DNA of 64,000 nt, taken from assembly GCF_031755915.1 (NCBI RefSeq), contig NC_083379.1, forward strand, positions 26,226,001 through 26,290,000, written 5' to 3'. Below the pieces are notes generated by a model. That model searched no databases. It was not told the origin of the DNA and saw nothing but the letters and a program-made list of their open reading frames with translations. The DNA comes from Ziziphus jujuba (lineage: Eukaryota; Streptophyta; Magnoliopsida; Rosales; Rhamnaceae). Shown here one piece after another: positions 32,380-43,439 of the stretch (its first letter is position 1; the number at the start of each line of letters is the position of its first letter). The translations under genes and the position numbers were made by a program.

Positions 32380-35285
32380 GATGATTTGCTTTTTTTTTTT
32401 TGGGTATTTTTTGCAGCATTGCCCACTGCCATTCGAACCTGGGCAGGGATGGAACATTACAGAAAACTGGAAATTACATTTTCTATTTAACATTTACCAT
32501 TTAAGCCCTATAACATTTATCATCTATACCTTTTACTTATAGATTTCGAGCAACAATGCCTCGCGTGATTGATCAATCTGTATTTGAGCGTTAAACTTCA
32601 ATAAATTAGAGGTAATATCGAAATTTTACGTGCCTTAATGTCAAAACAAAGGACATAATTGAAAATGCCAATTTATTGCACTATTTCAAAGGGAATTACT
32701 GTAAAAAAATTAAAAGGTAGAGGAGTATTAATGCAAAACTAATTAAATTTTAAGGGGCAATATCATAAAATTAATTAAAGTTTGGAGGTATTATTAAAAT
32801 TGTCTAAAAGTTTATATGACACATTACAAATAAAAATACTTTGTATTATATGTTATCATGTTTCCTTTTGCTTATAAACACAATAAATGCAATTTTTTAT
32901 TTAAATTCTTCAAATTGGAATACAAACAATTAAAATTAAACAACTTTTGCTTTTCATATTTTTCGTTGGGATTACCAGAAATAGTGATTTGCTCTAATAA
33001 TATTATGTCTGATGGAAACAAATTCATTACCACTAGTATTCTCATCTAGAACATTTTTATCATTTTAGAAAAAGTAAGTGATAATTTTCCTAACTATAGG
33101 AACTCTAATCATTTTTACTTATTTAGTTTTGTTTGAACCAACCATATCAACATCATTCTTCTTGAAGGACTTTGCAATACCTACTCTAGGACCATCCTTC
33201 TTAAGGAACTTCTTTTGAATGAATTCAAGCTTCAAAAATTGGTTTTTGTGTGAGCAAATTGTCACACTCCAAGTCTAAATACTTGAAATGTGATAAACAT
33301 CATACTTAAAACACTTAATAAAATTTATAATATGGAACATAAAAACTCTCCAAACATCATTAATAAATAATATCTAAAAATATCTTCAAAGAAAAATGGA
33401 TAAAAATAAACTCCAACACTCAAAAGGTCTTTCAAGCTAACTAATATAAAAATAAAAACAACTAAACACTATTATCATATGCCAAATCCAGCTTTCTTAA
33501 AACTATGGTGAACCTGAAACCATAAAAATAATTAATGAGTATAAAACTTAGCAAGCTACTGGATTTTTCATAAATATAAAATAATAAAATATTTAAAATT
33601 ATAACAAATAAATATCGGAAAATAATCTTTAACAACATAAATATAATTTTCATATAAACTCTAATTGTTAAGTACTTAGTAGGACTTTCCATAACATAAT
33701 ATTACCCGTCGGTAATCCGAAATCCGAATCAACTCGTGTGAGGCATGTAACAAGTGGGGAAACATAAATTTTAAAAACAAACACTCACACCCGAAGGTAT
33801 GAGCCATACCCCTACTATGATCATCAGTAGGTCCTCCTATATAAAATAATATGTTTAAACTCGAAGGTAAAGAACCATAAATCACTAGCAAATACCCTTA
33901 TATGATTCATCTTAACACCCGAAAACATATCATAACATATCCATAAATGCCATCTAAATATCAACAACTAAAGCAAAAATGCATATATCAATTATCCGAC
34001 AATTTATTTGTACAATACATATATATTTCATAAAACATAAATAAATCAATAATATAAGTACATGGTTTCAGTTTAAAAAGTCCAATAACTTACCTTGATC
34101 AGCAAAATCCATAAAAAATAAACAACCTATGAATGAACCAATATTTTCTCATTAGTATAAAACAAGACTATCATATACCACAAATATCTTACATATAAAT
34201 TCTAAATCAAGCTTTTAAATTCAAACTAAATGAATAACAGCTGGTACCATAAGATCATTATAGCCTAAGCCCCAAATCTTAAAATTAGAAGCTTAGACGA
34301 AGATCAAATCATCAAGTAACTATGAGGATACTGTACATATACATAAGTAACTATGATTAAAACAATTTCATAAAATAATAATGAAAAACTATTCAAAACT
34401 CATTGAAAAGTTAACAAAGAAATATTTAAACTACTAGATTTTCAGAAACCTTCATTTAATGTTCAATTTGTTTCTCTTTCATGAAATTTTGTATTTATTT
34501 GAAATTTTACAGATTAAAACTAGGCATTTATATATACTCCTATAAAATTTTAAAAGTTAAACAAAGGTTCAAAACATGGTCAAATTAAATTTAGAATCTA
34601 ATAATATAAAAGTAAAATAAACGTATTTTTCCTTCCTTTTTTAAAAAACCAAAATAGAATAAATACCTTTTTTTTTTTTTCAATTCCCAAATAAAATTGA
34701 AATATACTTCTAACCAAACCTATTAGGATAAAAACTCTTTTCTCTCTTTTTTTTTTTAATAAAAAAATAATTATAAAACTTTAAAAAAAACCATAATATG
34801 ATATATATATATATATATATATAATATACCGTATATTACACAAATTTTCAAAGATACTATGTTCTCTCTCTTAAACTAAATTCTTCCTACATTTTTCTTT
34901 GTCATCTATTGCTGTACTCTTTACCTTAATGAGTTTCTAGTATTTAATATAGTTTTTGTACATATGAGCTCAAAGAGGCAAAATAAGGCATAAACATGAC
35001 TTCTTCACAAGGCATAAGGAAGCATAATGCCATATGAAACAAAATGCTTTATTTCTAATATATCACATGAACTTTTAAATATTTTGTAATAATGCATAGA
35101 AACACTAATTAAGTTTGCAGTATTTCCCACTAAAACTTAATTAGTTTTTTAGTAACGCCTCCTGAACTTTTAATTTTTTCACAATAATGCCCTTTAAACA
35201 ATGCAACAAATTGGCATTTCATATTCGACCTTCTGTTTTGTCATTAAGGCACTTGAAATTTGAAAAATCTGATTCTAACAAATAA
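32380..35285. mobile_element. Long-TIR DNA transposon, copy 2, split by a solo LTR
   Basis: This is the same family and orientation as 28290-29860. The left TIR is at about 32380-32830 and the right TIR remnant at about 35040-35285. The interior matches copy 1 up to GTGAGCAAAT at 33259 and resumes with CAAATTTTCAAAG at 34841, exactly where copy 1 reads GAGCAAATTTTCAAAG. The intervening 1.58 kb is therefore a later insertion. The right TIR is shorter than in copy 1, so the outer end is lost or diverged. Confidence 0.65.
33260..34840. mobile_element. Solo LTR, 1.58 kb, with 5-bp TSD
   Basis: It begins TGTCACACTCC and ends TATATTACA (TG...CA) and is flanked by perfect CAAAT duplications at 33255-33259 and 34841-34845. 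The empty site is seen in long-TIR copy 1, which independently confirms the insertion. It contains no internal domain, PBS or PPT, so it is the product of LTR-LTR recombination. The ends resemble Ty3/gypsy chromovirus LTRs. An (AT)n tract lies at about 34800-34823. Orientation could not be decided. Confidence 0.85.
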
Positions 35286-35611
35286 GTAAGTTATATCTAA
35301 ATTGCTTCAATTACAAAACGATTAAGATTTTGTTATCCAATTTATTTAGATTATCCAAATACAAATTGATTAGGGATTTCAATTACATTATTTTTTGTCT
35401 CTAAATAATATTTATTTTATTATATTTTGCTTCGTACTAAGCCTTAATAAAGAGCTTATAAAAGGGCGGCCTTAAGCTGTCATACAAGGTATGATAAAAA
35501 AATATACCACATCAGTTTTCTCTCTTTCTCTATGTTTTTCATAGAAAATCTAAATCCATTTATTAACTTAAGTGTTGGAGGGTAGGACTATTGCCACATT
35601 GGCACCCTAAA
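35286..35611. other. Spacer, no gene
   Basis: No frame. It ends with CTAAA (35607-35611), the left target duplication of the gypsy element. Confidence 0.5.
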
Positions 35612-36589
35612 TAATACGAACCTAGGACGACCTGCTCCTAAACCCGTATTATATTAGCTCGGATCTAATTATGTTCAAGTTCTAATGGAATGGACCTCAA
35701 CCCCTAACCAACTTGTGGTTAGAAACTTTGGTATAATGTAGACGCCACAATAGAGGATGGAAAACCTATTGATAAGTCAAGCTAAAACAACCAATTCTCT
35801 AATGGTGTTTTAGGTGTTCTCAAAGAATAAAGAGATAATTAATCTCACAAGTATTTTCTTAATCAAATCAAAGTTGTATTCATATTGAAAATAAGCCTTT
35901 AAATAGGCTTTGAAAGAAACAAAATAAACCCTAAAAACCCTAGGAAAAACCGGCCACACAATGAAGAGTTCTAGCTTGACCGAATCTTTTCTTTTCCTAA
36001 TCTAGTTAATTAATTCCATTATTTTCAATTAGGAATTAATTAATTTGCAAACAAAATAATAAAATAAAAACTTTGCTAAACTTATTTGTCCAGCAAATAA
36101 ATAAAAACTCAAAAAGAATAGTCAAACGCAAATCAGAAAACGAGTTGACTAGTTCGACAATTAAGCTAACTTATGTCTGATGTCCGAGCTAACTTATGTT
36201 TGTCCGAGCTAACTGATGTCTATCCGAGCTAACTTATGTCTGTCTGAGCTAACTGATGTCTGTTCGAGCTAACTGATGTCTGTCCGAGCTAAGTTATGTC
36301 CGATGTCTGAAATCCAAGGTTAGATGTCCGAGGCATGGGTGTCCGATATAAAATGTCCAATGTATGGGTGTCCGATGTATCAGCCTCCACCACTTGGATA
36401 TTTAAAATAGGTCTTTTATCTTCAGGTATGGACAAGCCCTTTTGAGAATGAATTACTTTCTGAATAAAGGTAGCAAGGTTGTCCTTAAACCTCTTAGCTT
36501 GAGCCCTAGTGATCGGTCCAGTCTTCATTCGTATCGGATTAGTACCCCAGTGAGTTGCCGCTTGTGCAAGCTCGGGTGGATTTGCATCA
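35612..36589 (-). repeat. 3' LTR of the gypsy element
   Basis: The LTR is 978 bp. In plus orientation it starts TAATACGAACC (mutated from TGATACGAACC) and ends TTTGCATCA. It is about 93 bp longer than the 5' LTR because of an expanded minisatellite (36165-36308). It encodes the last ~100 residues of pol (to the stop at 36289). Confidence 0.93.
36165..36308. repeat. LTR minisatellite, ~21-23 bp unit
   Basis: About six or seven imperfect copies of a unit such as GTCTGTCCGAGCTAACTGAT. The other LTR has only about two copies at 43105-43145, so copy number changed after insertion or during reverse transcription. Confidence 0.9.
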
Positions 36590-37425
36590 TTCCCCTCCTC
36601 TTGAGAAGAATTTGCCCTCAAATCAAAGTCATCACCTGCAGCAAAAGGAGACAAATCAACAACATTGAATGTAGCACTAACATTATACTCACCTGGTAAA
36701 TCAAGTTTGTAAGCATTGTCATTTATCCGCTCCAAAACTTGAAAAGATCCATCGCCTCTCGGCATCAATTTTGATTTTTGCTGTTCGGGAAACCTCTCCT
36801 TCCTCAAGTGTAACCAAACCCAATCCCCAGGTTAAAAAACAACCTATTTTCGGCCTTGGTTAGCATTCCTTGCATATTGCTCGGTCCTCCTCTCAATATT
36901 TGCCTTAGTTTTTTCATGAATCTGCTTAACAAAATCAGCTTTTTGTTTCCCATCTAGATTAGCACGTTCACTTAAAGGTAAAGGTGTTAGATCTAATGGA
37001 GTCAAAGGATTAAAACCATAAACAATTTCAAAAGGAGTAAATTTAGTTGCTGAATGCAAAGACCTATTATAAGCAAATTCAACGTGTGGCAAACAATCCT
37101 CCCAAGTTCTCAAATTTCGACTAATTAATGCTCTCAACAATGCAGACAAAGTTCTATTCACTACTTCGGTTTATCCATCAGTTTGTGGATGACAAGTAGT
37201 TGAAAATAAAAGTACCTAACTTAGCCCACAAAGTTTTTCAAAAATAACTCAAGAACTTAGCATCCCTATCCGAAACAATAGTTCTTGGCATTCCTTGCAA
37301 TCTCACAATTTCCTTGAAAAATAAATTAGCAATATTGGATGCATCATCAGTTTTATTACATGCAATAAAATGTGCCATATTAGAAAATCTATATACTACA
37401 ACAAATATTGAATCTTACTCGTCCT
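36289..37425 (-). pseudogene. Gypsy integrase core and C-terminal tail
   Basis: Minus-strand integrase remnant. The core keeps [12 protein letters not shown] sequence (second catalytic D, about 37265-37290) and [15 protein letters not shown] with the catalytic E near 37160-37175. A stop sits where the conserved GQ lies in HPQTDG-Q. 37161-36844 reads [20 protein letters not shown], typical of plant Ty3 integrases. Two more stops precede GDWVWLHLRKERFPEQ. The tail KLMPRGDGSFQVLERIND to DLSPFAAGDD is the usual C-terminal fold. The frame then crosses the polypurine tract (EEGN codons) into the LTR with GPITRAQAKRFKDNL. There is no chromodomain. Confidence 0.88.
36590..36602 (-). promoter_or_regulatory. 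Polypurine tract of the gypsy element
   Basis: On the minus strand AAGAGGAGGGGAA directly precedes the LTR start TGATGCAAATCC. It is simultaneously coding (E-E-G-N). Confidence 0.9.
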
Positions 37426-38406
37426 TGACCTAGGCAATCCAAGAATAAAATCCATAGACAAATCTACCCAAGGATAGGTAGGAATCGGCAAAGGCTTGTA
37501 CAATCCATGCGGCTTCAATGTTGATTTTGTTTGTCGGCACTTCAAACATATTTCACAAATTCTCTCAACATCTCTCCTCATGTTAGGCCAATAAAAATGT
37601 TCTTGCAGCAAAGATAAAGTTTTAAAAACACCAAAATGACCCATTAAACCACCCCCATGTCCTTCCCGAACCAATAATTCCCTAATGCTACAATTAGGCA
37701 CACAAAGTTTGTTTTCCTTAAACAAATACCCATCAAATATGTAAAATTTATTAAATCCATGTTTCAAACAGGTTCTAAAAATTTCTCCAAAGTCACTATC
37801 ATGCTCATAAAGTTCTTTCAATTGTTCAAATCCAAGCAACCTAGCATCTAAGATAGAAAAGAGTACATACCTTCGCGATAATGTATCGGCAACCATATTT
37901 TCCTTACCTTTTTTTTTATAGCGGATCACATATGAAAAGGTTTCAATAAATTCAATCCACTTGGCATGCCTTCGGTTGAGCTTTCCTTGACCCTTAATAT
38001 GCTTCAAAGACTCATGATCCGCATGAATCACAAACTCCTTTGGCATGAGATAATGCTGCCACGTCTCCAAAGCCCTCACCAAAGCATACATCTCCTTGTC
38101 ATATGTCAGGTAGTTTAGTGCAGCTCCATTTAATTTTTCACTAAAGTAGGCTATTGGTCTTCCTTCTTACATTAAGACAGCTCCAATACCTACACCCGAA
38201 GCATCACATTCAATTTCAAAAGTCTTAGAAAAATTTGGCAAAACTAATAAAGGTGCATTACACAATTTTTCTTTCAACAAATTAAAAGATTTTTCTTGTA
38301 CTTCCCCCCATTTAAAGCCAACATTCTTTTTGACAACTTCATTCAAAGGTGCGGCTATGGTGCTAAAATCCTTGACAAATCTTCTAAAAAAAACTTGCCA
38401 AGCCAT
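37396..38406 (-). pseudogene. Gypsy RNase H and integrase zinc-binding region
   Basis: Minus-strand frame in two pieces separated by a single stop (38167-38169). The first ends the RT connection and starts RNase H ([17 protein letters not shown]). The second (38091-37396) continues RNase H with [20 protein letters not shown] and VADTLSRR, then the integrase HHCC zinc domain ([28 protein letters not shown]) and the first core residues ([14 protein letters not shown], holding the first catalytic D). A frameshift near 37425 ends it; the adjacent frame continues the core. Confidence 0.92.
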
Positions 38407-38547
38407 GGAAACTCCTCACTTGGGTGATTGTTGTAGGAACCAGCCACTCTTTGATTGCTTGCACTTTAGCTGGATCCACTTTGAGTCCTGCAGCAATTAC
38501 TACAAATCCTAGAAAAACAAGCTCATCTTTGCAAAAATCACACTTGT

Positions 38548-40080
38548 TCATGTTAGCAAACAATCTTTCTTTCTAAGAACTTGCAAAACTTGCCTAAGTT
38601 GATCCACATGCTCATCCAAGCTTTGCCTATACACCAAAATATCATCAAAATAAACAACCATAAATTTACCAATAAATTGACGCATTACATGATTCATAAG
38701 CCTCATGAAAGTACTAAGTGCATTAGATAATCCAAAAGGCATAACTAACCATTCATACAGCCCATATTTAGTTTTAAATGCGTTTTTCCATTCATCACCT
38801 TCTTTCATTCTAATTTGATGATAACCATTCCTAAGATCAATTTTAGTAAACATGCAAGCACCATGCAACTCATCAAGCATATCATCTAACCTAGGAATGG
38901 GATGTCTATAGTTAATGGTGATGTTATTTATAGCCCTACAATCAACACATATTCTCCAAGAACCATCCTTTCTAGGTACCAACAAAACAGGAACAGCACA
39001 TGGACTTAAACTCTCACGAATGTATCCTTTATCAAGCAAATCACTTACCTGTTTTTGCCGCTCCTTTGTTTCTTCGGGATTGCTCCTATATGCTGGTCTA
39101 TTTGGTATGGCAGCCCCTGGGACAAAGTCAATTTGATGTTCTATCTCTTGAATAGATGGTAGTCCACTTGGAATCTCATTTGGGAAAACATCTCTAAATT
39201 CCTTCAAAAGAGAAATCATTGAACTTGGCAATTCAAGTTCTTCAAAGTTAGTTTGATCATTAAAATAATTTTCCTTATATATCATGACCAGCAAGGGTTT
39301 TGTACATTCAATAGCCTTATTAATATCCCCAAGACTCAAATAAAAATTCCTATTTTTCCTCTCTTTTCTTTCTTTTCTTTTTCTTTCCTTGGTTTGGCTC
39401 TCATTGGCGGAAATTTCCAAATTTTTGGTGCTCTTGGGTTTGCTCTCTTTTCTCACCCCCTTCTCGGCTTTCTCTAGGTTTTTCCACTCAATTTGGGTTT
39501 TAGAAAGCTTACCTTGATCAGCAACCTCAATCTCACCTTCTTGAAAGGATGGTGAAGCCGTTGGTGCCATATTTGTTTTCTCCTTGAGCTTTTCGGCCTC
39601 CCTCCTTTGTTGCATTTGTAGTTGATCTTTGTAGATCTCCTTGGGAGTCAATGGCTCCAGCTTGATTTTCTTCCCTTTAAACCTGAAAACAATACTATTT
39701 TCTTGACCAAAATGAGTAGCATCTTTGTCAAATTGCCATGGTCTACCTAGTAAAATATGTTCGGCATGCATTGGTACAATGTCACACAAGACAACATCCT
39801 CATACCTATCTATATTAAATTTAACTTTGGCTTGCTTATTTATCCTCATCTCATCACTATCATTTAACCATTGTAACCTATATGGTTCTAGATGTTTAAT
39901 TGTTTTCAAGCCTAATTTATCAACTACAAGATTACTTATCACGTTGGTACAACTCCCACTATCTATAATCATACTACAAATCTTATCTTGTATTTCGCAG
40001 CGAGTGTGGAAGATGTTTTCTCTTTGTATCTGCTCTTCATCTTTGTAGATAGCAAGTACTCTCCTTGAAACCAAGCTCAA
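38548..40080 (-). pseudogene. Gypsy aspartic protease and reverse transcriptase
   Basis: This 510-codon minus-strand frame is the longest intact piece of the element. The protease active site is at about residues 38-42 (IIDSGS), followed by the ILLGRPW flap region. A charged linker of about 90 residues leads to RT, with PYRSNPEE-type entry, YIRESLSPCAVPVLLVPRKD, FTKIDLRNGYHQIRM (first catalytic D), LVMPFGLSNALSTFMRLMN and the VVYFDDILVY box (catalytic DD). The frame is lost at its 3' end by a 1-nt deletion near 38565; the correct sequence (FANMNKCDFCKD) continues in another frame. It lies in the same frame as gag, joined to it through a TGA codon at 40123-40125. Confidence 0.94.
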
Positions 40081-40122
40081 CTTGGCATTAGATGTGTCTA
40101 ATGGTTTAGCTTCATCATCGTT

Positions 40123-41381
40123 TCATTCCTCCTCTTGCTCGGTTTCAGCTTCGCTTTCTTCACTTGCAGATTCCAGCTCACCATCACCCTTTAATACCAT
40201 GATTCTTCTATTTGGACATTGGCTGGCTATGTGTCCTCTTTCTTGGCACTTAAAACAAATTATTTCTCTGGATTTTTGAGGTTTAGGATCAGATTTTATC
40301 TCACCTCTAAAAGCTTGGACAGATTCGATCTTGGCCTCCCTTTTTGGCCGGTTGGTACTTTCTTCTCCAGCTTTTGGTTTTGGTTTAATTTCATTAGCTG
40401 AATTGTTTCTCCAGCCACTTGAATTGAATCTCCCACTGCTGGAAACACTCCCAAGCCGTGATTCTACTCCCCTCCTCTTGAATTGGTGCTCAAGCTTAAT
40501 GGCAACATGCAACATCTCCTCCAACTCCAAGTATTGTTGCAATTCAAGCTGGTTGGCAATGTCACAGTTCAAACCACCAAGAAATCTCGCCATTGTTGCC
40601 TCCCTTTCCTCATTCATATTTAGCCTCATCATGAGCATCTCCATCTCTTTGTAATAATCCTCCACGAACCTGCTTCCTTGAGACAAAGATTGAAGCCTTT
40701 GATGCAGCAACCTATGGTAATGTGATGGCACAAACCGCTTTCTCATGACTCCTTTCATTTGTCGCCATGTTGTGATCAAGTCATCACCAACTCTCCTTCG
40801 GGTGCTTTGCTCATTTGTCCACCATTGGAGTGCATAATGACCGAACTCCATTGCTACCAACTTCACCTTCTTACCCTCCGAATAATTATGGCAGTCGAAT
40901 ATCATCTCCATCTTTTCTTCCCACTCCAAATATGCCTCGGGATCATTTTTTCCCATGAATGGTGGGATGTTGATCTTGATATTGCTAAGATTGTCATCTG
41001 TTTCTTCCCTTCTATACCTTCCATGGCCAACTCTCTCTTGGACAGCAAAGGTTTTGTCCATGCCTTCCTCAAAGTCTCCATCGAAATTCTCCTCCTCAAA
41101 TTCCTCTCTTCGTCTTTCACGGCCTCCTCGTCCTCGACCTCGACCTTCATGGAATTCTTGCCTATTTCTTCTGTTCGGAATTCCTTAGGAAACTTCTAGC
41201 CTTCCCATCCTTGATTCATGTGCTCAACTTGAGCATTCACCCGCTGTAATTGTTTCAAAACAGCTTTCAAATCCGTTTGCTCACCGCTCCCGGTAGCTCG
41301 TGGATCACCATGAAATCCTATGGACTCCTCTTCATTAATTCTCAGTGGTGGGTCTCCTCTTCTTATTCTAGAATCTACCAT
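40123..41381 (-). pseudogene. Gypsy gag
   Basis: The probable original start is the ATG at 41381 (MVDSRIRRGDPPLRINEEES). A frameshift or stop near 41195 separates this N-terminal piece from the main frame (ATG at 41061), whose upstream codons read an RGRGRGGRERRREEFEEE-type arm. The Retrotrans_gag domain includes NDPEAYLEWEEKMEMIF, ALQWWT and MRKRFVP. A zinc knuckle CFKCQERGHIASQC (CX2CX4HX4C) is intact. The C terminus is acidic. The frame stops at TGA (40123-40125) and the same frame goes on into pol after it, so gag-pol was one polyprotein here. A C-to-T change of an arginine CGA codon would explain the stop. Confidence 0.9.
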
Positions 41382-42534
41382 GTTAGTAAAATATAGAAAA
41401 AATAAAATAAATCCTCACAATATTCACTCCCTCACGTGTTTCACTCAAACAAGGTCTCGACACTCGTGTTTACACACTAATTTCGGCTTTTACCTTCTTT
41501 TAAGCTCACACTCTCTTGCCTTTTTTTCCACTTAAAGAATTAACTCAAAGTTCTAATTAAAATACCCACAAAATAGCAATTAGATTACAAGTATGTTTTA
41601 ATTAAACTTATCAATAAAACAGTAGCTAAAGGTAGGTAATACTGAAAGAATTCAACAAAACCTAGTTTTCGGCTTTTCTAGGTGAAATAAAGCAAATTAA
41701 TGAGAAAACTTTGGAATTTTGAAGAACTGGATCAGATGGTAATAGATTATGAGTTCAAGAATAAAATTGTAGAAAAAGAAAATCAAATACGAACAAGAAT
41801 CAAAGAGAACAAAAATATAGAAAAGTGTTGGTTGTTGTTCTTGTAATCCAGGTTTTGTATAAAATCCTTTGACTAATTTTAATCCTAATAATTTAACACT
41901 CAAACTCAAATATTCAGCATCAAAAACAACTCTCCAGAAACTCCAAATATGGAATAAATAATCAACACAGCAGTAGTTACAAGAAATTTCCAGCAACAAA
42001 CTTCAACACCAATTTTCAACAAACCGATATATATATATATATATATTTTAATATTCGGCTTTCTTCTTTTCTTTTTCTTTTTTTCTTTTTTTTTTTTTTC
42101 ATTCAGTGAATATCAGACACAACTGCAGTAGCAAGAATAAATAACAAATTTGCAATTCCAACTCCAAAAATTCACCAAACCCATGAGCTCCAAATAAACA
42201 CAAATGTGCAGTTTTTTTTTTTTTTTTAAATTTTGCCGCAAACTCTTTTTTTTTTTTTTTTAATAGATGAATGCAAATATTTAAGACTAAAACAGCAAAG
42301 AAAAATCAACAAAAACCAAAATTAATAAGAACAATGATGAAAACAAATAACCAATAAACTAGAAAACAAAAATACGATAAAACTTGGAAATCCTAATTCA
42401 ACTAGGAATGATTTTTTTTTTTTAAATGCAGAACGTGTATGATGATAGAAGCAACCTTAACCTAATGCTAAAATTATAGAATAACACAAAAACAAATAAA
42501 GCAAATAAAGATAGATCAAACCTGAACAAAATTT

Positions 42535-42547
42535 GGCTCTGATACCA
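42535..42547 (-). promoter_or_regulatory. Primer-binding site of the gypsy element
   Basis: On the minus strand TGGTATCAGAGCC lies two bases after the LTR end TCGTATCA. It is a full tRNA-iMet complementary site. Confidence 0.95.
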
Positions 42548-42549
42548 AA

Positions 42550-43434
42550 TGATACGAACCTAGGACGACCTGCTTCTAAACCTGTATTATATTAGCCCTG
42601 ATCTAACTATGTTCAAGTTCTAATGGAATGGACCTCAACCCCTAACCAACCTGTGGTTAGAAACCTTGGTATAATGTAGACGCCACAATAGAGGATGGAA
42701 AACCTATTGATAAATTAAGCTAAAACAACCAATTCTCTAATGGTGTTTTAGGTGTTCTCAAAGAACAAAGAGATAATTAATCTCACAAGTATTTTCTTAA
42801 TCAAATCAAAGTTGTATTCATACTGAAAAATAAACTTTTAAATAGGCTTTGAAAGAAACAAAATAAACCCTAAAAACCCTAGGAAAAACCGGCCACACAA
42901 TGAAGAGTTCTAGCTTGACCGAATCTTTCCTTTTCCTAGTCTAATTAATTAATTCCCTTATTTTCAATTAGGAATTAATTAATTTGCAAAAAAAATAATA
43001 AAATAAAAACTTTCCTAAACTTATTTTTACAGCAATTAAATAAAAACCCAAAAAGAAAAGTCAAACGCAAATTAGAAAACGAGTTAACTAGTTTGACAAT
43101 TAAGCTGTCTGAGCTAACTTATGTCTGTCCGAGCTAAGTTATGTCCGATGTCTGAAATCCGAGGTCAGATGTCCGAGGCATGGGTGTCCAATATAAAATG
43201 TCCGATATATGGGTGTCCGATGTATTAGCCTCCACCACTTGGATACTTAAAACAGGTCTTTTATCTTCAGGTATGGACAAGCCCTTTTGAGAATGAATTA
43301 CTTTCTGGATAAAGGCAGCAAGGTTGTCCTTAAACCTCTTAGCTTGAGCCCTAGTGATCGGTTCAGTCTTCATCCGTATCGGATCAATACCCTAGTGAGT
43401 TGCCGCTTATACGAGCTCGGGCGGATTCGCATCA
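42550..43434 (-). repeat. 5' LTR of the gypsy element
   Basis: The 885-bp LTR in plus orientation runs TGATACGAACC...TTCGCATCA. Its outer third still encodes an open copy of the pol tail (43373-43134), because the LTR carries coding sequence. It has about two minisatellite units versus six or seven in the other LTR. Confidence 0.94.
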
Positions 43435-43439
43435 CTAAA

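Larger units (their letters stand above)
35612..43434 (-). mobile_element. Full-length inactivated Ty3/gypsy retrotransposon
   Basis: The 7.8-kb element on the minus strand has target duplication CTAAA at 35607-35611 and 43435-43439. The 5' LTR is at right (42550-43434), followed by a tRNA-Met primer site, gag, protease, RT, RNase H, integrase, polypurine tract and the 3' LTR at left. The order RT-RNase H-integrase is diagnostic of Ty3/gypsy. The integrase tail has no chromodomain and runs on into the 3' LTR. gag and pol share one frame, broken by several stops and frameshifts. The terminal element at 61575 belongs to the same family. The LTRs differ by scattered substitutions plus a minisatellite length change. 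Confidence 0.95.

Noticed and set aside
28290..35285. The two direct long repeats as LTRs of one retrotransposon
   Set aside because: Each copy has its own terminal inverted repeats, and there is no PBS, PPT or pol between them; two DNA-element copies fit better.
40759..41199. Plus-strand frame of 146 codons opposite gypsy gag
   Set aside because: It is an antisense shadow of the gag frame, which carries the recognisable domains.
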